The notes: generated from the sequence alone by a model not told the origin. A DNA stretch of 47,241 nucleotides from Bacteroides sp. (GCA_019416685.1 DXWV01000022.1:38602-85842), one strand, 5' to 3'. Shown: positions 7,998-17,321, counted from the stretch's first letter. Translations and numbers: made by a program.

Positions 7998-10900
7998 TTA
8001 AAAGTTTGCTTTAACAGAAAAGCCGAATGAACGAGTGGACGGCATGTTGAATATCTCGAATGCACCCAAGCCGTTTTGTGTGGAAAGCGAAATATCAGGA
8101 TCAACCGGTGCGTCTTTGTATAAGAACAGAAGATTACGGCCAATGAAAGAAAGGGATACATTTCTGCCCATTCCCAACAAATTGTGGAATGTATACCCCA
8201 GTGACACCTCTCTCAACCGGAAATTAGTAGCATCGTACACATACTGAGTTGCATTCACATCTCCACCGATAGAACTATAATAACTTTCAATCGGCGCAAG
8301 ATTTCCATCAGGCATAACTACTGCAGGTTGTCCGTTCCACACCAGCGAAGGATCTCTCTCGGCAGCCAGACGAGCATTCGCAGTACGTTGTGAAGAGCCT
8401 AAGCGGTCTAATTCGGCCTCGGTGAAAGAAACAACTTTCCCTCCGATTTTACCGTCTATCAAGAAATACAAAGTAGCATTTTTATAGCTAAACGAATTAC
8501 TCCATCCCAACTGATACTTAGCATTCATATTGCCTACATACATTTCAAATTTCTTATCAGAAAGAGTAGGTCTTCCACCAGTCAGTACAATGTTTCCCTG
8601 TTCATCACGTTTAAAATCGGTAGCATAAATATCTCCGTAAGATCCTCCTTCTTTGTATTTAACTTTCAGTTTATTGTTAGCAATAGACTGCTCTGTAGGC
8701 ATTTCACGTCCGTTACTGTCACGATATGTCTTTACTATTACGTTATTGTTATACGAAAAATTGACTGACGTTTTCCATAAGAAATCTTTAGAGTCAAACA
8801 GATTGTATGAAACAGTTGTCTCTATTCCCGAATTTCGGATAACACCCGAATTCACCGGACGTTGTCTGCCTGCATCCTGAATCAGTAGATAACTATTGTG
8901 CATACTCGAATTATAGTAAGTAAATTCAAGCTCCAAAGCATTATCGAAGAGAGCCACGTCAAATCCGGTTTCAAACGATTTGGTCTTTTCGGGAATAGCA
9001 TTCTCGAAGCGAGTATAAGGTGATGGAGTGATAGCGCCGGTACTTGGATTGATGCCTATATTAGAGAACATTATGTTGGGAATGGAATTACCCACTTCAC
9101 TATAAGAAGCTCTTACTTTCAGGTTATTAAACACCTCCGGCAATTCAAAAAACCGATGTAGCAGTGCATTGGCACCCGCAGAGAAATAACCATAATTATC
9201 AGAAAGGCCGTCATTAGCAAATTGTTTAAAGGCACGATACCAGTCTCTACGATAACTACCTTCCAGATAAACCTTCTCCTTGTATCCTACCTGCCCGGTG
9301 AACAACAAACCTTTAGCCCAGTTGGATGTTTTGTTGTAGGTTCTTTCAGAAAAATTACCGCCCGATGCATTGGGTTGAAACAAATTAATTAACGTAGATA
9401 TTTTTTTCATCGTAGGATCAAAAGTGGTAGCTTCCGTCCAGATTTTCTGCATGTTTCCTTTCATGCTCTGGAGCGTTCCGCCTACAGAGGCAGATACGGA
9501 AAAGTCACCAAAACTCTTATTATAACTGAGCATACCGTCTAAATACATTTCCGTATATGTATTCAGTTCCTGTCCGTAGATACCCCGGTCTTCCATCTGG
9601 CTAGGATTCCAGGTGGTAGCCATACGCATATTTACATCTTCCAAGCGGGTATGATCAATACTAAACCGACATTGCAGTCTCAGTCCGTCAATAATTTCAT
9701 AACTTCCGGCAATATATCCATAGGCACGGTTTTCATAATTGATACGGGTATTACAGTTGACCAGCCAATAAGGATTGTTTTGTCGCTTACTCGCATATGG
9801 CCATATTTGCTTAGGTCCTTGTAACTCTACCGTTCCCTTGGTGAATACATTATTATTATCATAATAACCATGCTGATTGGAAGTCCATGTAGCATTTTCT
9901 TCGCGATAGTTTTTCTTATAATAGTCCATATCTATGTTGCGAGGTGTTGTGTAAAGGTCGTAAAGCGGATTCAGAGAAGTTCCTCCTCCAGGACGGTTAC
10001 GAGTTTCTGAATTTACATAATTTATTGCAACATCAACATTCAGTTTTTTATTAAAAAGGGTATAGTTCTGACGAAACGTCATGATATGACGATTAAAGTA
10101 GTTACGTTTGATCATACCATTGGCATTAGTATTTGCATATGAGAAATAAGTAGTTACGTTTTCTGTACCGCTACTTAATGATACGGATGTATTTGTAGTA
10201 ACTCCCGTACGGAAAAAGTCTTTTACGTCATCACGGCTTTCATTTCTTAAATGCGCATTCGGATAAGCCATCTCTTCCGGAGTTAATTCGGAAAGTTTTT
10301 TTCCCCAGCTATTCAATGCCAGCGTACCGGCAGCAACATTGATTGCTGCACCATAAACATTTTGTATTTCAGGTGTCAATAAAGGATTTTCAAAAGTGAT
10401 GTTAGAAGATACATTAATACTTAACTTGCCTTCTTTCCCTTTTTTAGTGGTAATCATTATGGCACCATTGGCTGCCGCACTACCATAAAGAGCAGCTGCA
10501 TTGGCTCCTTTCAGGATATTAATACTTTCAATATCATCTGGATTAATAGCAGATAGCGGATCCGAGCCTTCGGTTATATTTGCATATTCCAGACTTTCTC
10601 CGTCATTAAATCCCGCCTGTGAACGTGTATTGTTCGTGATCGGAATACCGTCAATCACCACAAGCGGACTGTTATTTCCCAGAACCGACTTATTACCTCT
10701 CAACAATATCTTTGAAGCACCACCGGCACCACCGGCACTGGGGGTAATGGTCATTCCTGCCGCTTTTCCCTGAAGAGCGTTCACAAAGTTAGCATCCTGA
10801 ACTTTCGTAAGTTCCTCTCCACTGACTTTCTGTGTGGCATATGTCAACGATTTCGATTTACGCTGGATGCCCATTGCAGTGACTACCACTTCATCAAGAG

Positions 10901-11537
10901 TTTTGGCATCTTCTTCCATTGTAATATTTATGAACTGTTTATTGGCAGAAACAGTCACAGGCGTATAACCGATATATGAAAATACCAGCTCACCGGTGAG
11001 TTTGGGAACCTTAATAGTATAGTTACCATCTAAGTCTGTGATTGTTCCAATACCAGCATGTCCTTTTAGGGTTACATTCACTCCTGGCAACGGCTCTCCC
11101 TGCGAGTCCACCACTTTACCGCTAATGACATTATCCTTTCCATCCTGTAGTATGGTCTCGTTGCCTATTGGCCTATTAGAAAGAATAATATAGGAACCTT
11201 CCGTAGAATAGCTGACATTTGTTCCTTTCAGCAATTGATTTAAAACACTCGATACGGTAGCATCTTTGACTTTTATCGATACTTTTTTTTGAGTATCGAT
11301 ACTGGAGTTTACAATAAATAGATAGTCCGTCTGACTTTCTATTTCATTAATCACTACTTCTAACGGACTGTTGAGTTGAGACAAAGTTACACGTGCGTTT
11401 TGAGAATGCACATCCTTTGCTTTCAAACTAAAAACAGAAATAAAGGCTAACAAGAGGGTAATTCTCATAATCTTAAAAAGATGATTAGTTTTTAATTTTT
11501 GGAGACATAGTTCACCACCCAAAGATTTTTTTTTCAT
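7998..11537 (-). CDS. SusC-like TonB-dependent outer-membrane transporter with STN signalling domain
   Basis: The 1179-aa protein has an N-terminal signal region (to about residue 45) and an STN domain at about 51-121 (PLEVVINEIESQTDYLF, VSIKVKDATVSSVLNQLL). A CarboxypepD_reg-like domain lies at about 137-208 (ISGKVVDSQGEPLPGVNVTL), then LDEVVVTAMG at 214-223. The plug follows (LRGNKSVLGNNSPLVVIDGIP; DIESINILKGANAAALYG), then a long TonB-dependent beta-barrel ending in Phe (GFSVKANF). The STN domain is the part that contacts FecR in trans-envelope signalling, which fits the FecR and ECF genes next door. It imports oligosaccharides with its SusD partner. No copy of the ECF-type promoter element lies in the 133 nt before it, so co-transcription with fecR is likely. 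Confidence 0.93.
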   Translation of the reverse strand: MKKKSLGGELCLQKLKTNHLFKIMRITLLLAFISVFSLKAKDVHSQNARVTLSQLNSPLEVVINEIESQTDYLFIVNSSIDTQKKVSIKVKDATVSSVLNQLLKGTNVSYSTEGSYIILSNRPIGNETILQDGKDNVISGKVVDSQGEPLPGVNVTLKGHAGIGTITDLDGNYTIKVPKLTGELVFSYIGYTPVTVSANKQFINITMEEDAKTLDEVVVTAMGIQRKSKSLTYATQKVSGEELTKVQDANFVNALQGKAAGMTITPSAGGAGGASKILLRGNKSVLGNNSPLVVIDGIPITNNTRSQAGFNDGESLEYANITEGSDPLSAINPDDIESINILKGANAAALYGSAAANGAIMITTKKGKEGKLSINVSSNITFENPLLTPEIQNVYGAAINVAAGTLALNSWGKKLSELTPEEMAYPNAHLRNESRDDVKDFFRTGVTTNTSVSLSSGTENVTTYFSYANTNANGMIKRNYFNRHIMTFRQNYTLFNKKLNVDVAINYVNSETRNRPGGGTSLNPLYDLYTTPRNIDMDYYKKNYREENATWTSNQHGYYDNNNVFTKGTVELQGPKQIWPYASKRQNNPYWLVNCNTRINYENRAYGYIAGSYEIIDGLRLQCRFSIDHTRLEDVNMRMATTWNPSQMEDRGIYGQELNTYTEMYLDGMLSYNKSFGDFSVSASVGGTLQSMKGNMQKIWTEATTFDPTMKKISTLINLFQPNASGGNFSERTYNKTSNWAKGLLFTGQVGYKEKVYLEGSYRRDWYRAFKQFANDGLSDNYGYFSAGANALLHRFFELPEVFNNLKVRASYSEVGNSIPNIMFSNIGINPSTGAITPSPYTRFENAIPEKTKSFETGFDVALFDNALELEFTYYNSSMHNSYLLIQDAGRQRPVNSGVIRNSGIETTVSYNLFDSKDFLWKTSVNFSYNNNVIVKTYRDSNGREMPTEQSIANNKLKVKYKEGGSYGDIYATDFKRDEQGNIVLTGGRPTLSDKKFEMYVGNMNAKYQLGWSNSFSYKNATLYFLIDGKIGGKVVSFTEAELDRLGSSQRTANARLAAERDPSLVWNGQPAVVMPDGNLAPIESYYSSIGGDVNATQYVYDATNFRLREVSLGYTFHNLLGMGRNVSLSFIGRNLLFLYKDAPVDPDISLSTQNGLGAFEIFNMPSTRSFGFSVKANF

Positions 11538-11582
11538 ATCTTTGTTATGTTTAATATAGTTATTTGATAAATTGTATTATTC

Positions 11583-11617
11583 AGAGCGTTGATGTAGTTT
11601 GCAGCTATCAGCGCTCT
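11583..11617. other. Hairpin in the fecR-susC intergenic region
   Basis: An 11-nt arm AGAGCGTTGAT at 11583-11593 pairs with ATCAGCGCTCT at 11607-11617 with one mismatch. On the minus (transcribed) strand it lacks a following T-run, so it is not a good terminator for fecR. It may be an RNA processing or stability element that lets susC be expressed more than fecR; that role is only a suggestion. Confidence 0.45.
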
Positions 11618-11670
11618 TTTCCTTTGAGTTTCATTGAGTCAGGTTTTCCATGTTTTTCACCATAGGCTGT

Positions 11671-12606
11671 CTATTTTATATAAATTATTTGATTTTCTTC
11701 ATTTCTTTCAAAAGTGAATTTGACATCCTTCTGTAATACCCTTAAGGCATATGAGATGCCATCCGACTGACGAAATTTACCGGTATAACGGGCGCTTAAG
11801 ACCTTCTTATTTTCAATCTTTATAGTCACCCCGTAGCAAGTCTCGAATTTGGCCATTATATTGTTGAATGTTTCATCTTTAAAGCAGATGAGTCCCTCTT
11901 TCCACCTATAAATATTATAATCCTCTATTGGAACTGCTTTTAAATCTCCCCGACTCAGGATTGCCATTTCATCGGGTTTTATCAATAGTTCTTTTGTACC
12001 GGACGTTACTTTGACAGAACCTTCCATCAGAGAGGTTACAAAAGCATCATTATCGGCATACGCTTCCAGGTTGAATTTAGTACCCAAAACTTCTACATTT
12101 CCTTTGGTTGTTTCTACAATAAACGGTTTTTGAACATTGTGTGCTACTTCAAAATAGGCTTCTCCGTTCAAATGTACTGTTCGGTTCTTTCCTGTAAAGG
12201 AAGCCGGATATTCTATGGTTGATCGCGAATTAAGCCAGATTACCGTTCCATCCGAAAGTTCAAGATTAATTCTTTGCCCTGCAGGAACCGTAATTTTCTG
12301 CATTGCCAATAACTCTTCGTTCGGATAATAATTAGTATATATATATGTACCTATTAAAGTGATTGTTATTACAGCAGCAATTTTCAATACCTCTTTTATC
12401 CGGTTGTAACCAATGAAAAATTTCTTCTTTTGGAAAGAACGAACTTTATCTTCGTCTGCTGACAATACCAATGTATCAAACAGCTTTCGTTCCTCTAAAA
12501 AGAGCTTATAATTATCCGGTGACGCCTCCATCCAGTTTCTTATCCGGATCTCTTCCGGCATGGAAGTTTTTCCTTGAAAAAAGTTATATAATAGTTCTTT
12601 ATCCAT
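11671..12606 (-). CDS. FecR-type anti-sigma factor
   Basis: The 311-aa inner-membrane protein has a cytoplasmic N-terminus (about 1-72, ending in a basic KKKFF and KEVLK region). One transmembrane segment lies at about 73-92 (VLKIAAVITITLIGTYIYTN). The periplasmic FecR domain covers about 105-215 (ITVPAGQRINLELSDGTVIWLNSRS, EAYFEVAHN, PFIVETTKGNVEVLGTKFNL). A C-terminal DUF4974-type domain follows (FNNIMAKFETCYGV to the end), typical of Bacteroides FecR proteins. Such proteins hold the ECF sigma factor until the STN domain of the loaded SusC-like transporter signals. It lies 89 nt downstream of the sigma gene and has its own promoter-like element at 12652-12681. Confidence 0.93.
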   Translation of the reverse strand: MDKELLYNFFQGKTSMPEEIRIRNWMEASPDNYKLFLEERKLFDTLVLSADEDKVRSFQKKKFFIGYNRIKEVLKIAAVITITLIGTYIYTNYYPNEELLAMQKITVPAGQRINLELSDGTVIWLNSRSTIEYPASFTGKNRTVHLNGEAYFEVAHNVQKPFIVETTKGNVEVLGTKFNLEAYADNDAFVTSLMEGSVKVTSGTKELLIKPDEMAILSRGDLKAVPIEDYNIYRWKEGLICFKDETFNNIMAKFETCYGVTIKIENKKVLSARYTGKFRQSDGISYALRVLQKDVKFTFERNEENQIIYIK

Positions 12607-12651
12607 GATTGATCATTAAAAATGCATACACTCTTTTTATCTTCTTATTTG

Positions 12652-12681
12652 TAAAGCAGATAATAAAGGTATATCCCTAGT
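12652..12681 (-). promoter_or_regulatory. Putative ECF-sigma promoter before fecR
   Basis: On the minus strand it reads ACTAGGGATA, nine bases, then TATCTGCTTTA, ending 45 nt before the fecR start codon. It matches the element before the LamG gene (1931-1960) at 10 of 10 bases in the left block and 11 of 11 in the right, with equal spacing. It probably drives fecR-susC-susD-GH85. Confidence 0.55.
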
Positions 12682-12695
12682 AGAAAATTGTTTTT

Positions 12696-13271
12696 TTAAT
12701 AGAAAAATAAATAGAGGAATACAGGAAGATAGTCTTTCAGACTGATTCTCAACTCTTTGAGAGCCTTACCTATATGAAATTCAACACCTTTGGTTGATAT
12801 ATCCATTTTTGCAGCTATCTCTTTGTGAGACATATTTTGCATACGGCTCATAATGAAAATCTCCCGGGTACGCGAAGGAAGTTTAGCTAAGGTACGGTTA
12901 ACGATTTCCATCGCTTCCGCATTAAAAAGTTCACTGGGATTACATGCTTCAAGAGTAGCAATACGGGTACTGAGCTCCCATTCAGCATGAGACTGAATAC
13001 TTTCTTCAATATCTTTATGTATTTGTTGCTGCTGAAGATAATTCAGACATTTGTGTTTTACAACAGTGAGCACATAAGCAGGTATATTGGTATTTTCATC
13101 TAACCGCTCCCGGTTTTCCCAATAATAAACCAATGAATCTATCACTATATCTTCTGCTACTACCATATTTCGCACGTATGTTTGCGCAAAACGGGTAAAT
13201 CTCCCTTTATAGTCGGTAAACAGTTGGTTAAAAGTGATTGGTTCAAGAGTATCGCTCATTGCTTTTTTCAT
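12696..13271 (-). CDS. ECF-type RNA polymerase sigma factor (sigma-70 family)
   Basis: From the start at 13271 (MKKAMSDTLEPITFNQLF) the protein has 191 aa. The upstream ATG at 13316 would place the start before the promoter box at 13282-13289, so it is rejected. Region 2 is visible as LFTDYKGRFTRFAQTYVRNMVVAEDIVIDSLVYYWENRERL, and region 4 as LPSRTREIFIMSRMQNMSHKEIAAKMDISTKGVEFHIGKALKEL, an HTH of the Bacteroidota ECF type that pairs with FecR. It should direct RNA polymerase to the locus's own promoters when released by FecR. Confidence 0.93.
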   Translation of the reverse strand: MKKAMSDTLEPITFNQLFTDYKGRFTRFAQTYVRNMVVAEDIVIDSLVYYWENRERLDENTNIPAYVLTVVKHKCLNYLQQQQIHKDIEESIQSHAEWELSTRIATLEACNPSELFNAEAMEIVNRTLAKLPSRTREIFIMSRMQNMSHKEIAAKMDISTKGVEFHIGKALKELRISLKDYLPVFLYLFFY

Positions 13272-13281
13272 GTATTTAATA

Positions 13282-13289
13282 CAAAGGTA
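13282..13289 (-). promoter_or_regulatory. Housekeeping -7 box of the ECF sigma gene
   Basis: TACCTTTG on the minus strand matches the Bacteroides -7 consensus TAnnTTTG. A weak -33 GTTT lies about 21 nt upstream. Transcription would start about 4 nt before the ATG at 13271, giving a nearly leaderless mRNA. Confidence 0.55.
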
Positions 13290-13666
13290 GCAAAAATGCG
13301 AATGTAAGATAAACAATCTTAAGTTTTTTTTTAAGAAACATATCCTATAGCATATTTTTTAAAAAAGGCAGAATAACTTTTTCCGACCATACATAGTATA
13401 TAAGAAACAAGCGAATTATCGACAAATTAAGCTGAATATTATAGATGTCACATCAAAATACAAAGTTTTATAGATTTCGTACGCATGAAACAAGATATTC
13501 CTTAAAACAAAGAGGGTCTATACGATACTTATGGAAGTTTTTTCCCGGTACATTGAGATATAACGATGTGCAATGAAGTAATATATATCCAAAACCATAA
13601 TGAGCTAAATAACTTTGTGTTAATATTGTTAATACGTTTTTTAACGTTTTAATTTGCCCCTCCAAA

Positions 13667-13743
13667 AATGTACAATTTAACATGACAAGAATGTACGATT
13701 TAGCATAACAAAAGTGTACTATTAACACTCATATAAGCATACA
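13667..13743. repeat. TGTAC-word repeats in a 0.7-kb gene-less stretch
   Basis: Two adjacent 23-bp imperfect units (13667-13689 and 13690-13712, AATGTACnATTTAnCATnACA) are followed by a third TGTAC word at 13715. The stretch ends with CATATAAGCATACA at 13730-13743, whose reverse complement TGTATGCTTATATG recurs with one change before wzx at 23629-23642. The spacing suggests protein-binding sites. The rest of 13317-14049 is AT-rich; an 86-codon frame at 13468-13728 has no recognisable features and looks spurious. Confidence 0.45.
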
Positions 13744-13979
13744 CTTTTGACACACCTTAAACAGAAGAATCATATTCACTATAAATCAATCACTTACATA
13801 GAAAATAAATATTCAATTCTATCTTATAACTCCTTTTAAAGAATTCCTATAATTATCTTTCTGACAACTATATATTTACCATATAAACCATTGATAAAAA
13901 GAAAACGAAATCTTATTATTTCTTCGTTGATTTAGCTTCCACCGGACTTTTTCAAGTGTATCCTCGATCAGAAAATCCA

Positions 13980-14014
13980 AAGCCCCGAATGAACAACTGG
14001 TTCATCCGGGGCTT
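13980..14014 (-). terminator. Terminator of the ROK kinase gene
   Basis: AAGCCCCGAATGAAC (13980-13994) pairs with GTTCATCCGGGGCTT (14000-14014) with one wobble and a 5-nt loop. On the minus strand a T-rich stretch follows. It lies 35 nt past the stop codon. Confidence 0.8.
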
Positions 14015-14049
14015 CATTACCTTTATAAATAATTAATGGGACACGCCTA

Positions 14050-15027
14050 TTACATATCTTTCAGTTCCCAAGCCAATGCACTGGCACCCAATACAGCAGC
14101 ATCAGAATCTTTCAGTTCAGAAACCAGCAATTTGGTTTTTCCTTTATAGATATTAAGCAGGTTGTCTTCCATGGCTTTGTGGATCGGCTTCATAATGTAA
14201 TCACCCGACTTTGCCAGACCACCGAACAATACAATCGCTTCCGGACTGGAGAACGCTATGAAATCTGCCAGTGCTTCACCAAGCAAAGTACCCGTAAATT
14301 CAAAAATCTCCTGTGCCAATTTATCACCTTGCACTGCTGCGTCATATACATCCTTAGAAGTAATGTTTTCAGCAGAAATATTACGCAAAAGGCTTGCATC
14401 TGTACGGGCAGCCAACAATTCACGTGCTGTACGAGCCACACCTGTAGCCGAGCAGTAAGTCTCCAAACAGCCTTTACGACCACAACCGCACATACGTCCT
14501 GTACCGCGACGAACAATCACATGGCCCAATTCGCCGGCAAAACCGTCATGACCATAAACCATTTGTCCGTTAATTACGATACCGCTACCTACACCTGTTC
14601 CCAGCGTGATCATGATAAAATCCTTCATACCACGGGCAGCACCATATGTCATTTCGCCTACAGCAGCAGCATTCGCATCATTGGTCAATGCAGTAGGAAT
14701 ACCAAGTCGCTCTTCAAACATAGCGGCCAAAGGAATAATACCTTTCCACGGCAAGTTTGGAGCAAACTCAATTGTTCCGCTATAATAATTTCCATTAGGA
14801 GCACCGATACCGATACCTTTTATTTTTTCAACTCCACCCTGTGAAATAATAAGCGGAAGAAGATTCTTGCACACTTCATCTACATACTCTTCTACTGTAG
14901 AATAGGCCTGAGTTTTCACCGAGCCACTTGCTATAATAGTTCCACGTGCATCTACTATACCAAAGACAGAATTTGTTCCGCCTATGTCAATACCCACTAC
15001 ATAGGGCTTTTCCATGTTTGAATTCAT
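14050..15027 (-). CDS. ROK-family sugar kinase (glucokinase-like)
   Basis: ROK kinases phosphorylate glucose or amino sugars with ATP in the cytoplasm. The 325-aa protein shows the phosphate loop VGIDIGGTNS at 11-20 and the catalytic TNDANAAAVGE block with D117. GHDGFAGELGHV at 159-170 (E166, H169) is followed by the zinc motif CGCGRKGCLE with C180, C182 and C187. The length fits bacterial glucokinases of the family. The true start may be the second Met (15015, MEKPYVVG). It is monocistronic, divergent from the ABC exporter. Specificity for glucose versus GlcNAc or mannosamine cannot be told from the sequence. Confidence 0.9.
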   Translation of the reverse strand: MNSNMEKPYVVGIDIGGTNSVFGIVDARGTIIASGSVKTQAYSTVEEYVDEVCKNLLPLIISQGGVEKIKGIGIGAPNGNYYSGTIEFAPNLPWKGIIPLAAMFEERLGIPTALTNDANAAAVGEMTYGAARGMKDFIMITLGTGVGSGIVINGQMVYGHDGFAGELGHVIVRRGTGRMCGCGRKGCLETYCSATGVARTARELLAARTDASLLRNISAENITSKDVYDAAVQGDKLAQEIFEFTGTLLGEALADFIAFSSPEAIVLFGGLAKSGDYIMKPIHKAMEDNLLNIYKGKTKLLVSELKDSDAAVLGASALAWELKDM

Positions 15028-15203
15028 GATAGTTCGTTTAAAAGGGTTAGCTTATTAAATATTTATTGCACACAAATTACGTAAAGAAGATTGATTCGGC
15101 AAAATGTTTTTGAAAAAAAGTTCACTCTGTTTGCAACTTTTCGTATCTTACGTGCGTCTAATAGATGAAATTATAAGAAAATAAAAACTAAACAAAGGAA
15201 ATT

Positions 15204-15920
15204 GTGATATACCTTAAAGACATTAACAAGACCTACTACAACGGAGCACCTCTCCATGTACTCAAAGGTATCAACCTCGATATCAAACGGGGTGAATTTG
15301 TATCCATCATGGGGGCATCGGGCTCAGGAAAATCCACTTTACTAAATATACTGGGTATTCTGGATAATTATGATACCGGCGAATATTACCTGAACAATGT
15401 ATTGATAAAGAACCTCAGCGAAACGAAAGCTGCAGAATACAGAAACCGGATGATCGGGTTTATCTTCCAATCTTTCAATCTGATCTCTTTTAAAAATGCA
15501 GTGGAAAATGTAGCCCTCCCGTTATTCTACCAGGGAGTAGGACGTAAAAAACGGAACGCTTTAGCACTGGAATATCTCGACAAACTGGGACTGAAAGACT
15601 GGGCACATCACATGCCAAACGAAATGAGTGGTGGACAAAAACAACGTGTGGCAATAGCACGGGCACTAATCACCCAACCACAGATAATTCTTGCCGATGA
15701 GCCCACCGGAGCATTGGACAGTAAGACTTCCGTTGAAGTGATGCAAATCCTGAAAGACCTTCACAAAACAGGAATGACCATCGTGGTAGTAACTCACGAA
15801 AGCGGTGTGGCCAACCAGACCGACAAAATAATCCATATCAAAGACGGAATCATCGAACGGATCGAGGAGAATCTTGACCACGATGCATCGCCTTTCGGAC
15901 AGCACGGAATAATGAAGTAA
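15204..15920 (+). CDS. ABC exporter ATP-binding subunit (MacB/LolD-type)
   Basis: The 238-aa nucleotide-binding protein has Walker A GASGSGKST at 37-45, the Q-loop FIFQSFNLI, signature MSGGQKQRVAIARAL, Walker B IILADEPTGALDS and the H-loop VVTHE. The ADEPTGALD form is typical of MacB/LolD ATPases that power periplasm-facing mechanotransmission rather than classical transport. The start is GTG at 15204, eight bases downstream of the AAAGGA-type purine run (15195-15200); an ATG is not available in a suitable place. It is the first gene of a five-gene exporter operon. Substrate unknown. Confidence 0.93.
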   Translation: MIYLKDINKTYYNGAPLHVLKGINLDIKRGEFVSIMGASGSGKSTLLNILGILDNYDTGEYYLNNVLIKNLSETKAAEYRNRMIGFIFQSFNLISFKNAVENVALPLFYQGVGRKKRNALALEYLDKLGLKDWAHHMPNEMSGGQKQRVAIARALITQPQIILADEPTGALDSKTSVEVMQILKDLHKTGMTIVVVTHESGVANQTDKIIHIKDGIIERIEENLDHDASPFGQHGIMK

Positions 15921-15924
15921 AGAT

Positions 15925-16046
15925 ATTTACGATTGGGCGATTGACTATTTACGATTGAAAAATCTTTGTAAATCATAAAGCCAAGGGACAGTCGTAAATA
16001 CAAAAGTAATTTCAATCGTCTAATTGTAAATCGTTAAATCGTAAAT
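15925..16046. repeat. Hyphenated inverted repeat of ATTTACGATT words inside the exporter operon
   Basis: The outer arms ATTTACGATT (15925-15934) and AATCGTAAAT (16037-16046) and the inner arms ACGATTGAAA (15951-15960) and TTTCAATCGT (16010-16019) pair. The material between them pairs only in part. The element fills the gap between the ATPase and first permease genes. A related element lies at 41725-41811, and a half copy at 17322-17349. Confidence 0.7.
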
Positions 16047-16052
16047 AAAATC

Positions 16053-17312
16053 ATGTTTGACATTTGGCAAGAAATATACGGTACCATCAAGCGGAATAAA
16101 CTTCGTACCTTCCTCACCGGATTTGCTGTGGCATGGGGGATTTTTATGCTTATCGTACTGTTAGGAGCAGGTAACGGATTGATACATGCCTTTGAGCAAT
16201 CGTCTTCGGAAAGAGCACTGAACTCCATAAAAATATATCCGGGGTGGACAACCAAATCATACGAAGGACTGAAAGAGGGACGAAATATCCGGTTGGACAA
16301 CAAAGACTTGGATGTGACAAAACAACAATTTCAGGAAAACGTTATCAGCGTCGGTGCAACTCTGTATCAGAGAAGTGCCAATCTCAGCTTTGGCAAAGAG
16401 TATGTCAACCTGAGTCTTACAGGCGTATTTCCCAACTTTCCGGAAGTAGAAACCGTGAAACTGTCCGAAGGAAGGTTTATCAACGAAATGGATATACAAC
16501 AACGCAGAAAAGTTGTTGTTCTTAACGTCAAGACAGCCGATATACTCTTCGGGAAAACCCATACAAACCCCATCGGGCAAAATGTAAAGACCGGAGGTAT
16601 CGTCTATCAGGTGATAGGACTATACAAAGACCAGGGAGACAATAGCTCAAGCGATGCCTATATCCCTTTTACTACCCTTCAGATTATTTACAACAAAGGT
16701 GATAAACTAAACAACATTGTATTTACCACCAAAAACCTGAAATCAATAGAAGACAACGAAGCCTTCGAAGCGCAATACCGTAAAGTGCTCGGAGCCAATC
16801 ACCGCTTTGACCCCACAGACAACAGTGCTATCTGGATATGGAACCGGTTCACCAATTATCTGCGAAACATGGGCGCAATGAATATGCTCCGGATTGCCAT
16901 CTGGGTAATAGGGATCTTTACGCTGTTAAGTGGTATTGTGGGAGTATCAAACATTATGCTGATTACCGTAAAGGAACGTACCCACGAATTCGGTATCCGC
17001 AAGGCCTTAGGAGCCAAACCGGGATCTATCTTATGGCTTATCATCGTAGAGAGTATTGCTATAACAACTTTCTTCGGATACATAGGTATGGTAGCGGGTA
17101 TTGCCGTAACGGAATGGATGAACAGTGCTTTCGGAAACCAGCAAATGGACAACGGTATGTGGTCGGAGACAGTATTCTCTAACCCGACAGTGGACCTGAG
17201 TATTGCCATACAAGCAACTCTGACACTGGTAGTTGCAGGAACACTGGCAGGATTTTTCCCCGCACGCAAAGCGGTTAGTATCAGCCCAATTGAGGCACTG
17301 AGAGCGGATTAA
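16053..17312 (+). CDS. MacB-type ABC exporter permease, first copy
   Basis: The 419-aa permease has an N-terminal transmembrane helix (RTFLTGFAVAWGIFMLIVLLGAG), a MacB_PCD-like periplasmic domain to about residue 270, and a C-terminal FtsX core of three helices. That core includes the IVGVSNIMLITVKERTHEFGIRKALGAK coupling segment and ends AGFFPARKAVSISPIEALRAD. It pairs with the ATPase encoded upstream. With the second permease (17468) it likely forms a heterodimer in a tripartite pump. Stretches of the protein are well conserved in the FtsX segment, more variable in the periplasmic domain, which sets substrate choice. Confidence 0.93.
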   Translation: MFDIWQEIYGTIKRNKLRTFLTGFAVAWGIFMLIVLLGAGNGLIHAFEQSSSERALNSIKIYPGWTTKSYEGLKEGRNIRLDNKDLDVTKQQFQENVISVGATLYQRSANLSFGKEYVNLSLTGVFPNFPEVETVKLSEGRFINEMDIQQRRKVVVLNVKTADILFGKTHTNPIGQNVKTGGIVYQVIGLYKDQGDNSSSDAYIPFTTLQIIYNKGDKLNNIVFTTKNLKSIEDNEAFEAQYRKVLGANHRFDPTDNSAIWIWNRFTNYLRNMGAMNMLRIAIWVIGIFTLLSGIVGVSNIMLITVKERTHEFGIRKALGAKPGSILWLIIVESIAITTFFGYIGMVAGIAVTEWMNSAFGNQQMDNGMWSETVFSNPTVDLSIAIQATLTLVVAGTLAGFFPARKAVSISPIEALRAD

Positions 17313-17321
17313 TAATATTTT

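Noticed and set aside
11583..11617. Terminator between fecR and susC
   Set aside because: The hairpin has no T-run on the transcribed strand, so it is listed only as a stem-loop.
13468..13728. 86-codon frame on the minus strand between the sigma and ROK genes
   Set aside because: Unusual Cys/Leu/Tyr composition, no signal or domain, overlaps the TGTAC repeats and lacks a ribosome-binding site or promoter.
14179..14844. 221-codon plus-strand frame antisense to the ROK kinase
   Set aside because: A Thr/Cys/Ser-rich shadow of the kinase's codons; no family features.
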